Source: Acidimicrobiales bacterium
GTDB taxonomy: Bacteria > Actinomycetota > Acidimicrobiia > Acidimicrobiales > JABEUL01
NCBI GenBank assembly: GCA_013044465.1
Contig: JABEUL010000020.1
Coordinates: forward strand, 1 to 10,812
DNA length: 10,812 nucleotides
Reading direction: 5' to 3'
Part shown: in pieces, positions 1-7,381 of the stretch
Position numbering within the stretch: the stretch's first letter is position 1
How the letters are laid out: each line of letters opens with the position of its first letter
Translations under genes and position numbers: made by a program
The notes under the pieces: model-generated
Database searches by the model: none
Seen by the model: the letters and a program-made list of their open reading frames with translations, nothing else
Told to the model about the DNA's origin: nothing

Positions 1-32
1 AATTTTTTTTTGCATAGTTAGATTATTTATGA

Positions 33-1253
33 ATGGTACTCATAATTGATAGAGGCAGCACCTCTAACATTGTGCCAAGCGTTTCCAAAAGCACTCTAAC
101 GACTCTTGGAAATCAAACCACTTCAACGCCGAACAACTCAATCTCCCCAAGCGGCACGCCGGATGCAAGTACAGGTATATACATTACCACTGGTGCATCA
201 TCTGGATCGGGAAAATTTCAAGTACTTATTGTGCCGGTGGGACAGGGTCTTTTACTAGTTGAAGCTTTCCCGCTAAATGATGTCTACGCGACTCTATCCT
301 CCCTTAGGAATTTGGAGATTTTGGTTAGTGGGGGAGTACTTCTGGTACTCGGGATAGGAGGATACTATCTAGTTGTACTTGGACTTAGACCGCTGGAGAA
401 GGTAAAGCACGCGACCAGAGAGATTGCAGCTGGAAATCTCGAAAAAAGAGTGCAAATTGATTCAACTAAGACAGAGATCGGCCAGCTATCACTCGATTTT
501 AACGAGATGATTGACCGAATTGAAGGAGAGTTTAAATTAAGAGCTGCAACCGAAGCGAGGTTAAGAAGATTTGTCTCAGATGCTTCACATGAGCTGAGAA
601 CTCCGCTCTCATTTTTAAGAGGGCACGCAGAGCTTTTCCGGCAAGGTGCCGTTACCACTCCAGAGGAACTAGCAATATCAATGAAGCGCATAGAAGAACA
701 AGCCAAGAGGATGGGTCGACTTGTAGACGAGTTGCTATTGCTGGCCAGATTTGATGAAGGTAGTCCGATAGTTTTGGCACCAATTGACCTGCGGTTAATT
801 GCTCATGATGCCGCTGCAGATGCTAGAGCTATGGCACCTGAAAGAAATGTAAAGGTCAGTGCAGTTGAAGAAGTGCTCGTTATGGCAGAGGAGACTGGGC
901 TTAGACAAGTTGTAGGCAACATGGTTAGAAATGCACTGGTGCATACTCCCCCAGGCACTCCAATCGAATTAGAGGTCACCAAAACGGAGGGCACCGGAAT
1001 AGTGAAGGTAATTGACTTTGGACCTGGCATAGCACCTGACACAGCTCAAAGCATTTTTGATCGCTTTTATCGAGCAGATCCTTCTAGGTCTCGTGATTCT
1101 GGGGGGAGCGGCCTAGGTTTGGCTATTGTCGCCACAATAATTCAAGCTTATGGAGGGACCTTTGGCGTGCTGCCAACTGTGGATAGTGATAATGAACCCT
1201 CTAATTTAAGTGGTGCAACGTTTTGGGTCTCCCTTCCCCTGAAAACTAACTGA
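33..1253 (+). CDS. Sensor histidine kinase (HAMP, HisKA, HATPase_c), N-terminus missing or disrupted
   Basis: This is a membrane histidine kinase of a two-component system that should autophosphorylate and pass phosphate to a response regulator (none in view; it may lie to the left). Seen in the 406-residue frame: an extracytoplasmic stretch at about 1-90, one membrane helix at about 94-117, HAMP at about 118-168, the phosphoacceptor box SDASHELRTP with His186, an N box with Asn296 and Asn300, the G1 motif DFGPG (328-332), the F box FDRFYR (342-347) and the G2 motif GSGLGLAIV (358-366). The catalytic half looks intact. The N-terminus does not: kinases of this layout normally begin with a first membrane helix before the external domain, and here the frame opens inside the external domain. 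An in-frame TGA (30-32) and TAG (15-17) sit just upstream, there is no Shine-Dalgarno sequence, and a run of nine T lies at 3-11. The ATG at 33 is therefore only the first available start. The gene may be frameshifted, truncated, or damaged by an assembly edge. Confidence 0.85.
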   Translation: MVLIIDRGSTSNIVPSVSKSTLTTLGNQTTSTPNNSISPSGTPDASTGIYITTGASSGSGKFQVLIVPVGQGLLLVEAFPLNDVYATLSSLRNLEILVSGGVLLVLGIGGYYLVVLGLRPLEKVKHATREIAAGNLEKRVQIDSTKTEIGQLSLDFNEMIDRIEGEFKLRAATEARLRRFVSDASHELRTPLSFLRGHAELFRQGAVTTPEELAISMKRIEEQAKRMGRLVDELLLLARFDEGSPIVLAPIDLRLIAHDAAADARAMAPERNVKVSAVEEVLVMAEETGLRQVVGNMVRNALVHTPPGTPIELEVTKTEGTGIVKVIDFGPGIAPDTAQSIFDRFYRADPSRSRDSGGSGLGLAIVATIIQAYGGTFGVLPTVDSDNEPSNLSGATFWVSLPLKTN

Positions 1254-1363
1254 TCAGCTTTGCTTTACCCGTAAAAATCAGTTGGAATATTTTGCTTAAC
1301 CAATTTTGGGCGCCACTTTTTATTTTCCAACTCATTATCTAAATTCTGGTTAGCTCAAAGAAA

Positions 1364-1402
1364 TGAGCCCTGGTTAAAGGCTTAACCTTCAACCAGGGCT
1401 CA
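1364..1402 (-). terminator. Rho-independent terminator of the DUF5666-like gene
   Basis: A perfect 12-bp inverted repeat (TGAGCCCTGGTT at 1364-1375, AACCAGGGCTCA at 1391-1402) continues after one A/C mismatch with AAGG/CCTT around a CTTAA loop. Read leftward it lies 15 bases past the stop codon of the 1418-2188 gene and is followed by TTTCTTT, as expected for an intrinsic terminator. Rightward there is no T tract, but the hairpin could still slow transcripts from the converging kinase gene. Confidence 0.8.
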
Positions 1403-1417
1403 GATGGAACTGTTAAA

Positions 1418-2188
1418 TTAAGCTGCTTGGGGTCCTCCCATTGGTCCAGGTCCTCCCATTGGTCCAGGTCCACCAAAGTTTCCCCTCATCGGTCCCGGGG
1501 CGTTGTTGCTTCCAGCTGGGACTATCTCAACTGTGGTGGCATCAAGTGCGGTATGGTTTGAGTCAATGTTTCCAAAAGCTACAATCCTGGTCCCTACAGT
1601 TACGGACGAGGCTGAAGATGCTGTAGTACCTGATTTATAACTTGTAGAGGAGTTTGTAATTACTGTCCTGTAAAACCCTTGCCGGTCAGAGATGGTGATG
1701 GTAGTTCCATTTACACTCACTACAGTCCCGGCGAGGCTAGGCGACATTATCTCAACTGATGCAGCGCTGATGCTAGTTGGAGGAGTGCTAGAGGGAGTAA
1801 TACTTCCTTGTACTGGCCTTATACTTACATGTTCACCAACTGAAAGTGCGGATGCAGTTGTAGATTGTCCGTCCTTTTCATAGGTAGTCGATGAAGTTGT
1901 GTTCACCGTGATGGAGGTGCCCTGCGGGGTCTTTAGGGTAAAAGAATTTGTCCCTATTGAACTCACCGTGCCCCCACCCATTGGTCTGGCTCTAAAACCA
2001 TGTCCTCCACTTTTCCACATGTGGCCAGGTGGAGCCTGTGTGTTAGAGCCACTTGATGCGTTCGACTGCGGTGTCGAAGTGGATGAAGCAGCGTTGGCGA
2101 CACCAAATCCTCCAATCGTCAGGCCAACAGCTAATGCCGAGCTATACCCAATTCTCCTAAGCTTTCCTTTTGCTGGAAATTTTCTCAC
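1418..2188 (-). CDS. Exported protein with two DUF5666-like repeats
   Basis: The molecular function is not known. The N-terminus is a basic stretch (RKFPAKGKLRR) followed by a hydrophobic segment ending in a VANA-A signal-peptidase-like site, so the protein is probably exported. A Ser/Thr/Gly-rich linker leads to two similar beta-rich units of about 70 residues. Each opens with a GTV.S(I/V) strand, carries a T-rich strand and a G-x-x-(V/I) turn, and ends with a (A/T)(S/T)VEI strand; this is the DUF5666 pattern of small OB-like barrels. The tail is a Gly-Pro-Met repeat (GPGPMGG). I chose the GTG at 2188 because AAAGGA lies six bases before it. A TTG five codons further out (2203) keeps the frame open but has a weaker ribosome site. 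The gene stands alone, 100 bases after the glycosyltransferase gene, with its own terminator. It converges on a histidine kinase gene, so an envelope-stress role is possible but unproven. Confidence 0.75.
   Translation of the reverse strand: MRKFPAKGKLRRIGYSSALAVGLTIGGFGVANAASSTSTPQSNASSGSNTQAPPGHMWKSGGHGFRARPMGGGTVSSIGTNSFTLKTPQGTSITVNTTSSTTYEKDGQSTTASALSVGEHVSIRPVQGSITPSSTPPTSISAASVEIMSPSLAGTVVSVNGTTITISDRQGFYRTVITNSSTSYKSGTTASSASSVTVGTRIVAFGNIDSNHTALDATTVEIVPAGSNNAPGPMRGNFGGPGPMGGPGPMGGPQAA
1431..1466 (-). repeat. Tandem 18-bp coding repeat, two copies
   Basis: GGTCCTCCCATTGGTCCA occurs at 1431-1448 and again, identically, at 1449-1466. On the coding (minus) strand it encodes the Gly-Pro-Met-Gly-Gly-Pro tail of the DUF5666-like protein; a degenerate partial copy follows. 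Perfect identity points to recent slippage, so the copy number may vary between strains. Confidence 0.85.
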
Positions 2189-2288
2189 TGATATTCCTTT
2201 CAAATTTGTCCAGCAAGTATCTCTTGCTTAACACCATTAGTATGCAAAATCAATCTGTGAATTAGCCCAGAATGACCTTTAAGGTTGC

Positions 2289-3047
2289 TCAGTGTTTTGA
2301 ATGTGAATTGTTCCTGAGACGCATCTTCAAGGAAAGGGTGTCCGAAAATATTGAAAACACACTTTTAAGCGAAATAGTTGAGCTATGGCGCTTGGAGATA
2401 ACCGCAGGTAGCTCCAGGATATTTGAATACCCTTCACCAATTGCTAAGACAATAAATTCCAAATCAAATACAAATCCAGTTTCGACAGTGTTTTCTAGGA
2501 CTTTTTCGACCACTTCCCTTTTAAAGAATTTCAAACCAGTTTGGGTGTCTCTAACTTTGACCTTAAATAGCATCTTGACTAAGAAATGATAAAAATAGCT
2601 ACTCATTTTCCGAATCAGGCTTGCTTGCACATGCGATTCCTCGAGCATCTTTGAGGCCAGAATCATGTCTGGATTGTCACCTGTCTGTTTGGTGACAACA
2701 TCTAAGTATCTTTGCAATTGATACGCGGGTAAATCTCCATCAGCGTCAATAAAACCAATCCAAGCTCCATTGGCATGTCTAAACCCGTTTCGCAGACTCT
2801 CGCCCTTTCCTTGATTAGTCTTGTGATTCAACATAACGATCTCAGGCTCACGAAAGTCACTCAACGCTTCAAAACTTCCGTCAGTAGAACCGTCGTTTAC
2901 CGCAATTAATTCAAAAACAAGACCTGAGTGCCTTAACAGCAGAACTACGGCCGATATGTGGTCCATAAAGTGTTTGCCGGGATTAAAATAAGGTACTACG
3001 AGTGAAATTTCAACATGGCTAGATCCACCAGAATTTTCAAAGGCCAA
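2289..3047 (-). CDS. Family 2 glycosyltransferase, polyprenyl-phosphate sugar (DPM/DPG synthase) type
   Basis: This is predicted to transfer a sugar from a nucleotide donor to a polyprenyl phosphate at the inner face of the membrane. The GT-A fold is easy to read over 252 residues: VVPYFNP (17-23), the nucleotide-binding NDGSTD (51-56), NQGKGES (78-84), the metal-binding DADGD (101-105) and the subfamily mark RDTQTGLKFF (166-175), which is typical of dolichyl/undecaprenyl-phosphate glucose or mannose synthases. No membrane helix follows, so it is the short soluble form. The start is a TTG, supported by AAGGA seven bases upstream; the stop of the PAP2 gene lies three bases before it, so the two are very likely co-translated. 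The sugar cannot be told from the sequence. An ALG5-like glucosyltransferase is the closest general match. Confidence 0.88.
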   Translation of the reverse strand: MAFENSGGSSHVEISLVVPYFNPGKHFMDHISAVVLLLRHSGLVFELIAVNDGSTDGSFEALSDFREPEIVMLNHKTNQGKGESLRNGFRHANGAWIGFIDADGDLPAYQLQRYLDVVTKQTGDNPDMILASKMLEESHVQASLIRKMSSYFYHFLVKMLFKVKVRDTQTGLKFFKREVVEKVLENTVETGFVFDLEFIVLAIGEGYSNILELPAVISKRHSSTISLKSVFSIFSDTLSLKMRLRNNSHSKH

Positions 3048-3050
3048 AAT

Positions 3051-3677
3051 TCAATCCTTGGCTGCGAACCGACTGGCAGTTTCTTGAGGAATCGGACGCG
3101 AAGTAATTAGTGGTCGAAACTTCGTAGTTGCGAGATACTTTGAAAGGGGCAAAGTCAACTTTATGGCTAGAGGTGATAGAACTCCCACCACAAATCCTCC
3201 GATCAACATTCCACCCAATATGTCGCTTGGATAGTGAGCTCCGACATAGATACGAGCAAACCCTACCGTTAAACCTAAAGCCAGTGCAATGAAAGAAATG
3301 AGCGAGTCTTTTGCGAGCCACAGACCAATAACAATGCCTCCTATTACAATTGCATGGTCAGAGGGAAAAGAGTAGTCGTAGGCCTTACCAATGAGAATGG
3401 TGTCCTGCGGAAGAGACTGCCAGGGCCTCGGCCGTGCAACCAGATGATTCACAATCTGCCCAAGGCCCAATGCAATTAAACAACCTATGGGAATCCAGAA
3501 AAGTCTCGCTACTCGCTCAGGAGCATCATCTAAAAAGCGGGCACGAATGTAGGAAACTACAGAAAGGCCAGCTACAACAACTACACCAAGCCAGACAGCC
3601 CAAACTAACATGACTCCATGTAGAGGGCTGGTAATTTTTGCGAAGTGATTTATTGAGTTAAAAATACTTGTATCCAT
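3051..3677 (-). CDS. PAP2-family membrane phosphatase, BcrC-like undecaprenyl-diphosphatase
   Basis: This is a polytopic membrane enzyme of 208 residues, predicted to remove phosphate from a lipid (di)phosphate such as undecaprenyl diphosphate on the outer face of the membrane. Motifs in order: C1 ending in RPRP (82-85), C2 as SFPSDHA with His108, and C3 as ARIYVGAHYPSD with Arg142, His148 and Asp152. SFPSDH is the form usual in BcrC-type proteins, where lipid-phosphate phosphatases more often have PSGH. The lysine of the general C1 motif (K-x6-RP) is replaced by Asn77; some BcrC-like proteins also seem to lack it. Several hydrophobic helices flank the motifs. The ATG at 3677 has AGGA seven bases upstream. 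It leads a two-gene unit with the glycosyltransferase, which fits recycling of the lipid carrier that the transferase uses. It is divergent from sqdB. Confidence 0.87.
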   Translation of the reverse strand: MDTSIFNSINHFAKITSPLHGVMLVWAVWLGVVVVAGLSVVSYIRARFLDDAPERVARLFWIPIGCLIALGLGQIVNHLVARPRPWQSLPQDTILIGKAYDYSFPSDHAIVIGGIVIGLWLAKDSLISFIALALGLTVGFARIYVGAHYPSDILGGMLIGGFVVGVLSPLAIKLTLPLSKYLATTKFRPLITSRPIPQETASRFAAKD

Positions 3678-3702
3678 TGATTTTTCCTACAAAATTCTAC
3701 CT

Positions 3703-3731
3703 ATGCCAACAGAGTAAATAGCCGATGTCAA
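3703..3731 (-). promoter_or_regulatory. Possible promoter of the PAP2-glycosyltransferase pair
   Basis: Read leftward, a perfect TTGACA (3726-3731) is followed after 17 bases by TGGCAT (3703-3708), a poor -10 (3 of 6). A start of transcription here would leave a leader of about 20 bases that holds the AGGA ribosome site of the phosphatase gene. It rests on the -35 alone. Confidence 0.3.
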
Positions 3732-3830
3732 ATAAACTTCCGCATCTCTTAACACAATCATAATCATCCTCCCAGGTTTGCATGCGGATTTTCTCAGGAT
3801 ATTCACAGTTTAAATAGGCAGAATATAGCT

Positions 3831-5012
3831 ATGAGAATTCTTGTATTAGGCGGTGACGGTTATCTAGGTTGGCCAACTTCCCTTTATTTATCCAGGAAAG
3901 GGCATGATGTTGGCATTGTCGACAACTTTTTGAGAAGAACATACGATAATGAGATGGGAGTAGAGTCCCTCGTCCCGATCCAGCAGCTCCAGAGGCGAGT
4001 TTCAAGGTGGGAGGAAATTTCCAGTTTTCATATTGACACTTTCGTAGGAGACCTGACCGATGCCCCATTTATTTACAAAGTAATCAAGGAGTATTCCCCC
4101 CAAGCAATTGTTCATTTTGCTGAACAAAGAAGCGCCCCATACTCAATGATTGACAGGGACCATGCAGTCCATACTCAAGTTAACAATGTGGTAGGTACCC
4201 TTAACCTTCTTTACGCCATAGCAGAAATCGACCCATCAATCCATTTGGTGAAACTTGGAACTATGGGCGAGTACGGTACTCCGAATATTGATATTGAGGA
4301 GGGTTATATTGAAATCACTCATCGTGGGCGGAAAGATATTCTCCCATTTCCCAAGCAACCAGGCTCTTTCTACCACTTATCCAAGGTTCATGATTCTCAC
4401 AATATTCACTTTGCCTGCAAGATTTGGGGCCTAGCGGCAACGGATCTCAATCAGGGTGTGGTTTACGGCCAAGAGACAGAAGAGACTATTTTGCATCCTG
4501 ATCTTGCGACTCGTTTTGATTACGATGCAGTTTTCGGAACTGTCTTGAATAGGTTTTGTGTCCAAGCCGCTGTTGGAAAGCCATTAACAATCTATGGTTC
4601 GGGAAATCAAACCAGAGGGATGCTTGATATCCGTGACACCCTCGCCTGTGTAGAACTTGCGATTAAAAATCCGGCTGCTCCGGGAGAGATGCGGGTATTT
4701 AACCAGTTCACAGAGTCTTTTTCTGTAAGTGAGCTTGCCGCATTAGTAGCTGAAGCTGCTCCCAAATCGGTCAACATAGACTTTATTGACGATCCCAGGG
4801 TAGAGGCCCAAGAACATCACTACCGAGCAGCACACACTAAGTTGTTGGACCTCGGTCTAGCGCCGCATCTTCTCAGCCAGTCGCTTCTCCGCAAGCTGGT
4901 TGTGTTAGGTGAAACTTACTCAGCTAGGGTAAATCCCGATGCAATAATGCCAACTGTAAAGTGGAAAACTACCAAAAGTCAGTTGCTAACATCGAGCTTA
5001 AATAGCCTTTAA
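3831..5012 (+). CDS. sqdB: UDP-sulfoquinovose synthase
   Basis: This enzyme makes UDP-sulfoquinovose from UDP-glucose and sulfite with bound NAD, supplying the sulfonated sugar of sulfolipid (SQDG) or of sulfonated glycans. The 393 residues match the SQD1/SqdB family along their whole length. The N-terminal Rossmann motif GGDGYLGW (7-14) and the IVDN strand (29-32) bind NAD. FAEQRSAPYSM (96-106) is a family signature, and LGTMGEYGTPNIDIEEGY (142-159) carries the catalytic Thr144. Tyr181 and Lys185 form the YxxxK pair of short-chain dehydrogenases. TDLNQGVVYG, DYDAVFGT, NRFCVQAAVG, TRGMLDIRDT and RVFNQFTE follow in the family's order. Length is normal and nothing is broken. ATG at 3831 gives the expected MRILVLGGDGY start, but the ribosome site is weak (AGG about 11 bases away). 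The next gene starts 92 bases downstream. No SqdX-type glycosyltransferase or sulfite-supply gene is in the window. The family call is very secure; the final product is open. Confidence 0.95.
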   Translation: MRILVLGGDGYLGWPTSLYLSRKGHDVGIVDNFLRRTYDNEMGVESLVPIQQLQRRVSRWEEISSFHIDTFVGDLTDAPFIYKVIKEYSPQAIVHFAEQRSAPYSMIDRDHAVHTQVNNVVGTLNLLYAIAEIDPSIHLVKLGTMGEYGTPNIDIEEGYIEITHRGRKDILPFPKQPGSFYHLSKVHDSHNIHFACKIWGLAATDLNQGVVYGQETEETILHPDLATRFDYDAVFGTVLNRFCVQAAVGKPLTIYGSGNQTRGMLDIRDTLACVELAIKNPAAPGEMRVFNQFTESFSVSELAALVAEAAPKSVNIDFIDDPRVEAQEHHYRAAHTKLLDLGLAPHLLSQSLLRKLVVLGETYSARVNPDAIMPTVKWKTTKSQLLTSSLNSL

Positions 5013-5066
5013 TCTGTTTTATCGACGTTTTAGCCTTAGATTAGCTTCTCCGACAAAAGACGTGGT

Positions 5067-5100
5067 TTCACATCAGTGTTCACTAGCGGTAATGTCGCTA
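5067..5100 (+). promoter_or_regulatory. Candidate promoter with inverted repeat, ahead of the 5105 gene
   Basis: TTCACA (5067-5072, 5 of 6 to the -35) and TAATGT (5090-5095, the TAnnnT form of -10) are 17 bases apart. Transcription would begin about at the GTG start at 5105, which would make the mRNA nearly leaderless and agrees with the lack of a ribosome site there. A perfect inverted repeat TAGCG-7-CGCTA (5084-5088/5096-5100) straddles the -10 and could be a repressor site. Both are pattern reading only. Confidence 0.35.
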
Positions 5101-5104
5101 TATA

Positions 5105-6112
5105 GTGAATCGGAAAAAGAGGCGAAGATCCAAGTTCACCAATTACTTAAGGATATTAGTTGTTCTGACTATTTTGGGAGTTCTATTATTTGAAATTGGT
5201 GTAGATGTCCGCGGAGGCACTCCGGTGCAACAAAGCGTGAACAGTCAATCTTTCGCCTCGGCCCTTGCTCCTATCATCGTTAATGATTCACTTGATAAGT
5301 CACTTTTGAATAAAATTCGCACTGAAGTGGGACAGCCAAACTTACTATCGCAATTGGTAAGTGACTCACAAACCATAGAGTTAAGCACTGAACAGAACTA
5401 TTTACAGGTAGAAAAGCTAGTTGGGAAAACCCGAAACTACTATTTCGGCAATCTTTTTGCGAATGCTTTTCTTGCTAGATCAAAAGGGGCCAAACTTTTA
5501 GCCGACATATTCAGTGAGATTAGCAATGGGAGTAGCCTCACTACACTCGAATATAAAATGGAAGAGTCACTGTCGTTATTTAGAAGCGCAGACAGCCAGT
5601 ATGGGCAAGCTATTTCAAAGATTCGCTCTAGTTCAAGTGCGATTCGTTTACCAGGCTCCAAGTGGTTGACGCCTACAAAGTATTGGAGTGATTCGTCGGT
5701 TTTAAGTTGGCTTGAAACCGTTGTCAATTCACCAGAATTGTCAAACACAAATCAACTGAGCCTTGTGACATGGTCAATTTCACCTCAGCCAGTCAGTTAC
5801 TCTCAAGTTGGTCAGATGGCAATTCTCCCACCGACTTCTTCAGTTTTAGTAACAGTAGTTGCAAAAAATGAAAGTATTTCGAAAGTCGACAATGTCATCA
5901 TTAGCGCAATACTTACGGATCAAAATGGGAAACAAGAAACGAGGTCTTCTCAGACAGAACTCTCGCAGTCTCAATCTGAAACCATTACTCTAGGAGCATT
6001 TTCTACGATTTCATCTGGCAATTATAAACTTTCAATTCAAGTCGGGGCACTTAATAATTCTGCAGTATCTGGAGACTCAAAGTCTGCTCAATTTAGCATT
6101 GCACCAAGTTAG
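5105..6112 (+). CDS. Membrane-anchored extracytoplasmic protein of unknown function
   Basis: I do not recognise this protein. What can be seen: a very basic N-terminus (RKKRRRSK), one hydrophobic segment at about 15-33 that fits a signal anchor, then about 300 residues outside the membrane. Residues 45-215 look mostly helical, with Leu/Ser-rich stretches and a Trp/Tyr patch near 187-202 (KWLTP, YWSD). From about 238 the sequence turns beta-rich and Ser/Thr-rich, with alternating strands (VLVTVVA, VIISAIL, KLSIQVG) like an Ig-like or CARDB-type adhesion domain. There are no cysteines and no catalytic motif. The start is a GTG with no clear Shine-Dalgarno sequence; no other start precedes the membrane segment. 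It follows sqdB by 92 bases in the same direction, so it may share its transcript, though a promoter of its own is likely. An envelope role in the same process as the sugar genes is inference from position only. Confidence 0.7.
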   Translation: MNRKKRRRSKFTNYLRILVVLTILGVLLFEIGVDVRGGTPVQQSVNSQSFASALAPIIVNDSLDKSLLNKIRTEVGQPNLLSQLVSDSQTIELSTEQNYLQVEKLVGKTRNYYFGNLFANAFLARSKGAKLLADIFSEISNGSSLTTLEYKMEESLSLFRSADSQYGQAISKIRSSSSAIRLPGSKWLTPTKYWSDSSVLSWLETVVNSPELSNTNQLSLVTWSISPQPVSYSQVGQMAILPPTSSVLVTVVAKNESISKVDNVIISAILTDQNGKQETRSSQTELSQSQSETITLGAFSTISSGNYKLSIQVGALNNSAVSGDSKSAQFSIAPS

Positions 6113-6181
6113 CTGTTTGCATATTTGGAGCATTTCCACATCTGGGAACCTGATGATAAGTAACGAGTAACCTAGCCCCGG

Positions 6182-7381
6182 CTAGTCTTCCATCATCAAA
6201 CGGGCGATTTGCTCCGCTTGTAATTTAAGCTCTTTCAGTGGTCTCCCTGTTTTTTGAGCGACCTTTTTCAAGTCTTCAAATTCCGCTTTGATTCCGTCGG
6301 GACCCACCTTTATTTTGACTTCCATATTTTCAATTGAAATTACTATCTCAGTTCTTGTGGACTTAGTTCGCATAGTTTCTTGCACACGTATTCCTAATGT
6401 GCCCGATTCCTTGGAAATCAAATTAATATACTTTTCCACATTTTGAGGGTCTACCAATACATGGATTTCATGGCCGGGCCGACTTTTTTTCATAGTTGAA
6501 GCCGTAATCCATACGTCGTAAGCTCCTATTTCGAGGAGAGATTCAATCAAGTATCCGAGAGTCTCCGGAGAAACATCGTCAAGGTTGGTTTCAAGAAGAA
6601 CTACCTTTTCAATGTTTGTGGATTCATTAGTTTTCAATGAAGCGAATTGACTGTTGTTCGATCGTTCACCAATTACGACCTGAAGGCAGTTTGGAAACTC
6701 CGCAATTTCTTTAGACCCAGCGCCATAACCACGCCCTTTGATTATCATTTCCGGCATTGGATTCCAACTTGAAACCCATGCTGACAAAATTGCTGCTCCT
6801 GTTGGAGTGGTTAGTTCATAGTTGACATTATGTCCAAAAACCGGAATATCTTGCAAAAGCATAAGAACTGCCGGAGGCGGATTTGGAAGAGTGCCATGGG
6901 CTGAATTAATAATCCCTAAACCATGTGCCACAGGGCTTGAAGAGACTTCATCTATACCTAAGTTCCAAAGAGCAGTTGCTGATCCGACAATATCAATGAT
7001 TGCATCATGTCCTCCGGCTTCATGCAGATGGACTTGGGCAAGTGGTCTTCTGTGGACCAGTGCTTCGGCTTGAGCCAACTTCTCGAAAGCTTTTAGAGCC
7101 ATGATAGAAACTAAATCAGGGAGTTTGGATTCCTCGATCATTCCTGCAATGTGGCTAAATGTTCTTACTACTCCATCTGGTGGCGCCACTACATTGACAC
7201 CAGTTGCAGTGATTCCGTTTCGCTCAACTTGATTTGCCTCGAGCGACCAGTCTCCGATTGGAAGCCTCTTTAATATTTCATGTACTTGGTCAAAATCAGC
7301 ACCCGCATCAAGGAGGCTGCCTAGAGCCATATCCCCGGCAATTCCCGCATAACAGTTAAACCATGCCAGCTTTGTACCCAT
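6182..7381 (-). CDS. larC: LarC, nickel chelatase of nickel-pincer cofactor synthesis
   Basis: LarC inserts nickel into the pyridinium-bisthiocarboxylate mononucleotide, the last step of the nickel-pincer cofactor used by lactate racemase and related LarA enzymes. The 399 residues show the family marks in order: FNCYAGIAGDM (8-18), VHLHEAGGHDAIIDIVG (117-133), TPTGAA (192-197), the acidic LETNLDDVSPE (263-273) and MKKSRPG (297-303). The C-terminal domain is complete. In Lactobacillus plantarum LarC is made by a programmed frameshift between two frames; here it is one continuous frame, as in many other bacteria. The ATG at 7381 overlaps the TAA of larB by one base (TAATG), so translation is coupled. 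A small GC-rich inverted repeat covers the stop codon, but without a T tract, and I do not call it a terminator. Confidence 0.93.
   Translation of the reverse strand: MGTKLAWFNCYAGIAGDMALGSLLDAGADFDQVHEILKRLPIGDWSLEANQVERNGITATGVNVVAPPDGVVRTFSHIAGMIEESKLPDLVSIMALKAFEKLAQAEALVHRRPLAQVHLHEAGGHDAIIDIVGSATALWNLGIDEVSSSPVAHGLGIINSAHGTLPNPPPAVLMLLQDIPVFGHNVNYELTTPTGAAILSAWVSSWNPMPEMIIKGRGYGAGSKEIAEFPNCLQVVIGERSNNSQFASLKTNESTNIEKVVLLETNLDDVSPETLGYLIESLLEIGAYDVWITASTMKKSRPGHEIHVLVDPQNVEKYINLISKESGTLGIRVQETMRTKSTRTEIVISIENMEVKIKVGPDGIKAEFEDLKKVAQKTGRPLKELKLQAEQIARLMMED

Noticed and set aside
1246..1285. Inverted repeat CTAACTGAT/ATCAGTTGG after the histidine kinase as its terminator
   Set aside because: A 22-base loop, GU pairing, overlap with the stop codon and no T run right after the stem; weak compared with the hairpin at 1364-1402.
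1899..2231. Rightward frame of 110 codons opposite the DUF5666-like gene
   Set aside because: It is the antisense of a gene with signal peptide, repeats, ribosome site and terminator.
3037..3321. Leftward frame of 94 codons
   Set aside because: It lies inside the PAP2 gene in another frame, whereas the PAP2 frame carries all family motifs.
6172..6185. CTAGCC-CC-GGCTAG palindrome at the end of larC as a terminator
   Set aside because: Two-base loop, short stem and no T tract on either side.
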